From Adenanthera pavonina (Eukaryota > Streptophyta > Magnoliopsida > Fabales > Fabaceae), in NCBI GenBank assembly GCA_026686845.1, contig JAIVEN010000024.1:10775501-10839500 (forward strand): 64,000 nucleotides of DNA, read 5' to 3'. The translations under genes and the position numbers were made by a program. Shown in pieces: positions 59,897-64,000 of this stretch (positions are counted from its first letter, which is position 1; the number at the start of each line of letters is the position of its first letter). The notes under the pieces are model-generated. The model was given only the letters and a program-made list of their open reading frames with translations. It was not told where the DNA came from and did not search any database.

Positions 59897-59912
59897 TCAA
59901 AAAGGGGAAGAA
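59897..59912 (+). other. SV2 polypurine tract
   Basis: It reads TCATCATCAAAAAGGGGAAG then AA|TGTTGAATC. One G-to-A change separates it from the SV1 tract. Confidence 0.93.
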
Positions 59913-61523
59913 TGTTGAATCAAGAAGTTTTGATGATTCCAAATCAACTCTCAAGAGATTGGAATAAAAGATATCAAAGGTGCACAAAGAGTTCAAGTAA
60001 AGAAATCCTGGAGAAATCTGTGTAAAGTTTGTTGTAGAATGTTTAGTTTTATTTTATTTTGAGTACAAGGCTTTGATTTGGTGGAAAGAAGTTTTAAAAC
60101 CTTGATTTTGTGTTAAAACATGAAATATTTGAAAAACACCCACCAACAGACGAAGTTTGAAAGGTTTATATTGAACTGTCATGTTGGAAATTCGAATTTT
60201 GGCTTTGGAAATTCGAATTTCAAGCTAAAACTGAATAAGTCTGAAGAGATACTTCTTTGACAGATGAATTTTGATTTTTCAAAATTTGAATTTTCATAAG
60301 TATCTGAAAGAAGCTTTAAGCAACAGACGAACTTTGGGTTTTGAAAATTTGAATTTCAGACAAAATGCAACTTATGAAAACTAAAGAAATCCATCTGAAA
60401 TAATGTCAAAGTTCATCTGAAATCAAGATTATATTGAGTTTCAAAATTGCTCACTGACTGACAAACTTTGAACATGAAAATTTGAATTTCAGAAGCTAAG
60501 GTTGTGAGTCTGTTACAATGATATGTTGACATATGAATGACAGTGTTTATAAATTCGAATGTTAAAGTAAGTCTGAAAAGAGGTCTCTTTGATAGACGAA
60601 CTTCACTCTTTAAATATTCGAATTTCGAAGTAAATGAACTACTGTGCTTTTTGATCCTGCTGTGGACAGACGAATTTTGGGGTTCCAAAATTTGAATTTC
60701 GATGGCACTGTGGCAAATTGAAAGTACTATTCATACTTAAAAAAAAACTTTCCACTTGAAAATTCGTATGTCACCACTTAGAAACATTTTCAAAATATCA
60801 AAATTCGAATTTCACTTCATGACAGACGAACTTTAGTCTTTCAATGTTGAAGCTGTTAACCTTTGGTATCTGCAAAATTTGTCTGTTAACCAACCGAAAT
60901 TCGAATTTCAGTATGTCAGAAGCATTAAATGCGGTTGGTTAATGGATAGTTTTTCAGAGTAACCATTGGATAACTTCTCCAACGGATAGATTTTGTCTCT
61001 AATGGACATTTGAGACCTAAATCTATAAATATAACATCATTTGAAGTTGTGGGTAACAATTTTGTCTCTAACCGTTGTGTGTACTTCAACTTTCATATTT
61101 ACTCTGATTAAGATAGTTTAATCTTTCTAAACAATCTAATCTTCATCTGGAAGATAGATTTTCTTGTTAGGAGATATCATAAGGGATTAGGAAGCACTTT
61201 GTGAAAGTGCAGAAAGGGATTAAGAGAAGCTCTAGAAAACAGAACACAAAAGTTGTACTGTGGCATTTGTAAGAAGCCCACTGAATTCTTACAGAATAGT
61301 GGAAAATCTCAAGTGGTGACTTGGGGACTGGATGTAGGTCAAGTGGAGAGACCGAATCAGGATAAATTTCTGAGTCTTCTTCTCTTTTCTGCTACTTTCA
61401 CTGTTATTTATTTATACTCTGTTTTACCATCATATATTGCATTCTTCACCTCTTTGATATTTTGCAGAAAATTTTTAATCTTCTCAATTCACCCCCACTC
61501 TTGGGAAGCCAGCCTAACTAACA
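59913..61523 (+). repeat. SV2 3' LTR
   Basis: 1,611 bp. The box array is at 60140-60920, with several boxes changed (for example AATTTGAATTT in place of AATTCGAATTT). The TATA box CTATAAATA is at 61023-61031. About 60 bp after the TATA box is missing relative to the 5' LTR and replaced by unrelated sequence (TTTTGTCTCTAACCGTTGTG). Confidence 0.93.
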
Positions 61524-61811
61524 GTAATAAAAAATTAGATAAAAGTATACAAACTAAAACCAAATGGATCTGTAAAATGGCAAGATGGTAATTTCTCTCT
61601 CCTCACATCAAAATTAGTGGACAAAAATACCCTTCCCTACCTCTCTCACAATGGACAAAATATCTAAGGGAAAGTGGTAATGTTACATAAAATAATGTAA
61701 GATAATTTAAGACCATTGGATTGAAAATAAGATCAATGGGCAATATTGCTTCCAATTGCATATAAATAAGCATCCACCCCTCCTCCTAAATTGCTCATTT
61801 TGCAACACCTT
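61524..61811 (+). mobile_element. T4 LTR, right part (promoter), truncated
   Basis: Continues T4 after SV2, with TATA box GCATATAAATAAGC at about 61756 and CCACCCCTCCTCC as in T1. It stops near 61811, where inverted T5 sequence begins. Confidence 0.65.
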
Positions 61812-63721
61812 ATTTCCTATATTATTTTCCATATACTATAACATATCTAATATCCAAATAAGTCATTTTAGAAGCCTAAATCATTAAATGGACCAAATCA
61901 GAAAAATATAAAAATTTGAAATTACTATTCATTCAGTATCTCAGTTTTTTTGCTGAACTTTGAAAAAATATAACTAGTTCCAAAAAAATCTTATGAGTAT
62001 GATTTAGTCTCTAAAATTAGTTAAAAACATTCTCTACATGTAAAAAAATGCAACTTGAATTTTAATGCACCAATTGATACAATATGTTGACCAAATTTTA
62101 TTGTTCAAATATTCAAAACAGAATTTCCAGGTTTTTGGGCCCATTTTCAAACATTCATACCTCTTAGCATGTTTATCCAAATCATGTGATCTTAGCTTCC
62201 TAGAAAGCTCTACTTATCTAGTTTCTAACATATATAACACTTATATGAAATTCTCTATTTCGAATAACATAACTCTGTCGCAATCAAGACTGCTCAAAAT
62301 GGACAATTTTGCTCATCTATTTTCAAAACTATTTTTATACAATATATACATGCTTAAAGATATCCAAAAGGTGTTCCTAACTGTACAAGAAACTAAAGGA
62401 ACATGATAGTAGCAAAACACAGCTTTATAAAAACACATATGGTTTTATATAAAATTGCAAGAAAACAAGTAACTATAGTATCAAAAAGTCTAATCATCCA
62501 TAGTCTTCTCCTGGCCTCTTGTCTTCGTGGTGGCCTTGCTATTATTTGCACCTAGCATTTGGGTACTTTGGGGAATAAGATTATAAATAATTCCAGTAGC
62601 TAGTTCATTTCATGCAATTATGTCATTCAAATGACATAAAATTCACATTTAATCACATAAAATATCATAATACCAAATTGTCAAATAAAAACTTCGATAA
62701 AGTTTCCCATTAGAAAATAGACATCCCGGGGAACAAGCCCCTTCATTTTACAGCCAAAACCATTCACAAAAGTTCATAGCAATAATATGGCAACAAAATT
62801 TCATCATAGAAATATTATGAAAGAACATAAAGCAATAAAATGAACTTGGCCACCTTTGGCTTCTCCTTTTGAGTTCAATGCTTCCACTCACTTCCTTAGG
62901 CTTCCATAAGTCATAAAACATCATCAAAAACTAACTTAATCAATTAAATCAAAGGGTTAGCCTAAAAAATCCATATAGTAATTATTTACCTTTTTCAAGA
63001 TTCCAACACTTATTCATAAGGTTTTCCATCATGAGGAATACATTTTTGGTATTATTTTTATCAAAATCCAATTCCCTCCTCACCTACTAGTCTATCCTAA
63101 ATAGGGCTTCAAAGGGAAAAAAAATGAAATTTCATGCACTTGCTTCAAAACTCACCCAAACTTGTTTCTTTTGCATTTTCTCATGCTTTCTTTAAAGTTT
63201 CATGCATGAAAAGTTTTCTTCCCTTACCCCTATGTAGAGGCCAAAACTCCAACTCAAGAAGGAGAAGGAGAATATTCATAGAAACCATGCCTTACTACTT
63301 GAAAACTAATTAGAAAACCTTAAGGAATCAAGGGAGATTTTACCTTGATTTTCGCTTGATTTTTCCTCCTCTCTTTCTTCCTCTTCACCTCACATTCTTC
63401 TTCTTTGTCTTGGATGTGTTGCAGCCGCTTCCCTCTCTTTTCTTTATGTCTAGTTTATCCAACAAAAGGGAGTATATATAGAAAATACCAACCAATTAAA
63501 TTTGGACATGAACCCTTCTTGAATATTCATGAAAAATCAAGTAATATTATTTTATTCTAATTTACCCATGTCCTGCAAATTTTCACACCATTTAAGGGGG
63601 ATATTTCCCAAAACTATTGCATATTTTTCTTTATCTAGATATATCCTATACTTGTTTGTATTATACCTGGATAAATAAAGGTACTTTTGTAATATTTTAT
63701 CACTTTATGGATACAGGATAT
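61812..63721 (-). mobile_element. T5 LTR (Gypsy-type), inverted, partial
   Basis: On the minus strand: TATA-like TATATATACTCCC at about 63468-63480, an AG-rich leader with CAAGGTAAAATC at about 63336-63350, GGGGCTTGTTCCCCGGGATG at about 62725-62744 (matching T2), and a weak version of the AATCTC hairpin near 62570. The 113-aa plus-strand ORF at 62065-62406 lies within it and has no known motif. SV4 interrupts it at 63722. Confidence 0.6.
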
Positions 63722-64000
63722 TGTTAGCAAGGCTGACTTCCCAAGAGGGGGGGTGAATTGGGAAGATTGAAATTTTTCTGCATAAAGTGAAATGGGTGAA
63801 GATATCACAGTATAATGAAAGCAATGAGTAAAACAGAGCAAGTTGATAAATGAGGATAAGGAGAGAAACACTCAGTGATTTATCCTGGTTCGGTCTATTC
63901 TCTTGACCTACGTCCAGTCCCCAAGACACCTCTTGAGATTTATCCACTATACAGCAAGAATTTCAACGGGCTTCTTGCTAATGCCACAGTACACGAGTAT
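63722..64000 (-). mobile_element. SV4: Sirevirus LTR, cut by the window end
   Basis: Starts TGTTAGCAAGGCTGACTTCC, almost identical to the SV1 LTR end. The conserved block is at about 63902-63925. It is in the same orientation as SV1, so an element or a solo LTR continues beyond the window. It lies about 240 bp upstream of the T5 TATA-like box. Confidence 0.9.

Larger units (their letters stand above)
49727..61523 (+). mobile_element. SV2: Sirevirus-type copia retrotransposon, complete but inactive
   Basis: SV2 has the 5-bp target duplication GTAAT (49722-49726 and 61524-61528). Left LTR is 49755-51439, then PBS, gag, pol, box-rich spacer, 3' ORF, PPT, and right LTR 59913-61523. Between the duplication and the normal LTR start lie 28 extra bases that form an inverted copy of the LTR end. 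The LTRs differ in length (1,685 and 1,611 bp). All three reading frames carry stops and shifts, so it is older than SV1 and younger than SV3. Confidence 0.93.

Noticed and set aside
62065..62406. 113-aa plus-strand ORF as a possible host gene
   Set aside because: It lies wholly within an inverted T-family LTR, has no recognisable motif, and is not kept in the homologous T2 sequence.
1..64000. CRISPR arrays, operons, bacterial or viral systems
   Set aside because: The regular repeats are degenerate LTR boxes without unique equal-length spacers, and all coding remnants are plant retroelement or plant gene fragments.

Overview
This is nuclear DNA from a flowering plant, probably a eudicot. It is AT-rich and made almost entirely of nested transposable elements. 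I found no intact host gene, tRNA or rRNA. The plant assignment rests on copia retrotransposons with a large gag, a 3' extra ORF, a tRNA-iMet primer site and a CATCATCAAAAAGGGGGAGA polypurine tract (Sirevirus/SIRE type). It is supported by CACTA and hAT DNA transposons and by captured fragments of a plant NBS-LRR gene and a type-1 protein phosphatase gene. The species cannot be named from what I see.

Layout. 9-5451 is a complete CACTA transposon (TSD AAC) carrying host-gene fragments. 5455-8030 is an old LTR-like sequence, followed by a decayed LINE reverse-transcriptase fragment (about 8030-8600) and a second, non-coding CACTA element at 8648-10677 (TSD CTT). 10.7-14.1 kb is AT-rich repeat debris. 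14092-28480 is a Gypsy-type LTR (T1) split by a nearly intact Sirevirus, SV1 (14233-26130, minus strand, TSD TAAAA). 28815-31161 is an inverted T-family LTR (T2). 31162-45118 is an old, broken Sirevirus SV3 (minus strand). It holds a solo LTR (T3, 34154-37636, TSD CAACT), a 1.4-kb tandem duplication, a 124-bp tandem duplication, a gag/integrase deletion and a 607-bp hAT element (43363-43969, TSD CTACCAAG). 45121-46793 contains LTR 3' ends and 46794-49264 is AT-rich retroelement debris. 49265-61811 is another T LTR (T4) split by Sirevirus SV2 (49727-61523, plus strand, TSD GTAAT). 61812-63721 is an inverted T LTR (T5), into which a fourth Sirevirus LTR (SV4, from 63722) is inserted and runs off the window.

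How the parts work together. SV1 is the youngest and most complete copy: gag is open, pol is open except for one TGA, and the extra 3' ORF carries a few lesions. It is the best local template for reading the decayed SV2 and SV3. The three Sireviruses share four non-coding structures: a U3 array of degenerate AAATTCGAATTT palindromes alternating with TTCGTCTGTC boxes, a second array of the same boxes in the roughly 1-kb pol-to-3'ORF spacer, three G-rich polypurine tracts, and a conserved motif near the LTR end. All four Sireviruses lie in the upstream (U3) part of T-family LTRs. That recurring target and the second box array in front of the 3' ORF are the most interesting signals in the window.
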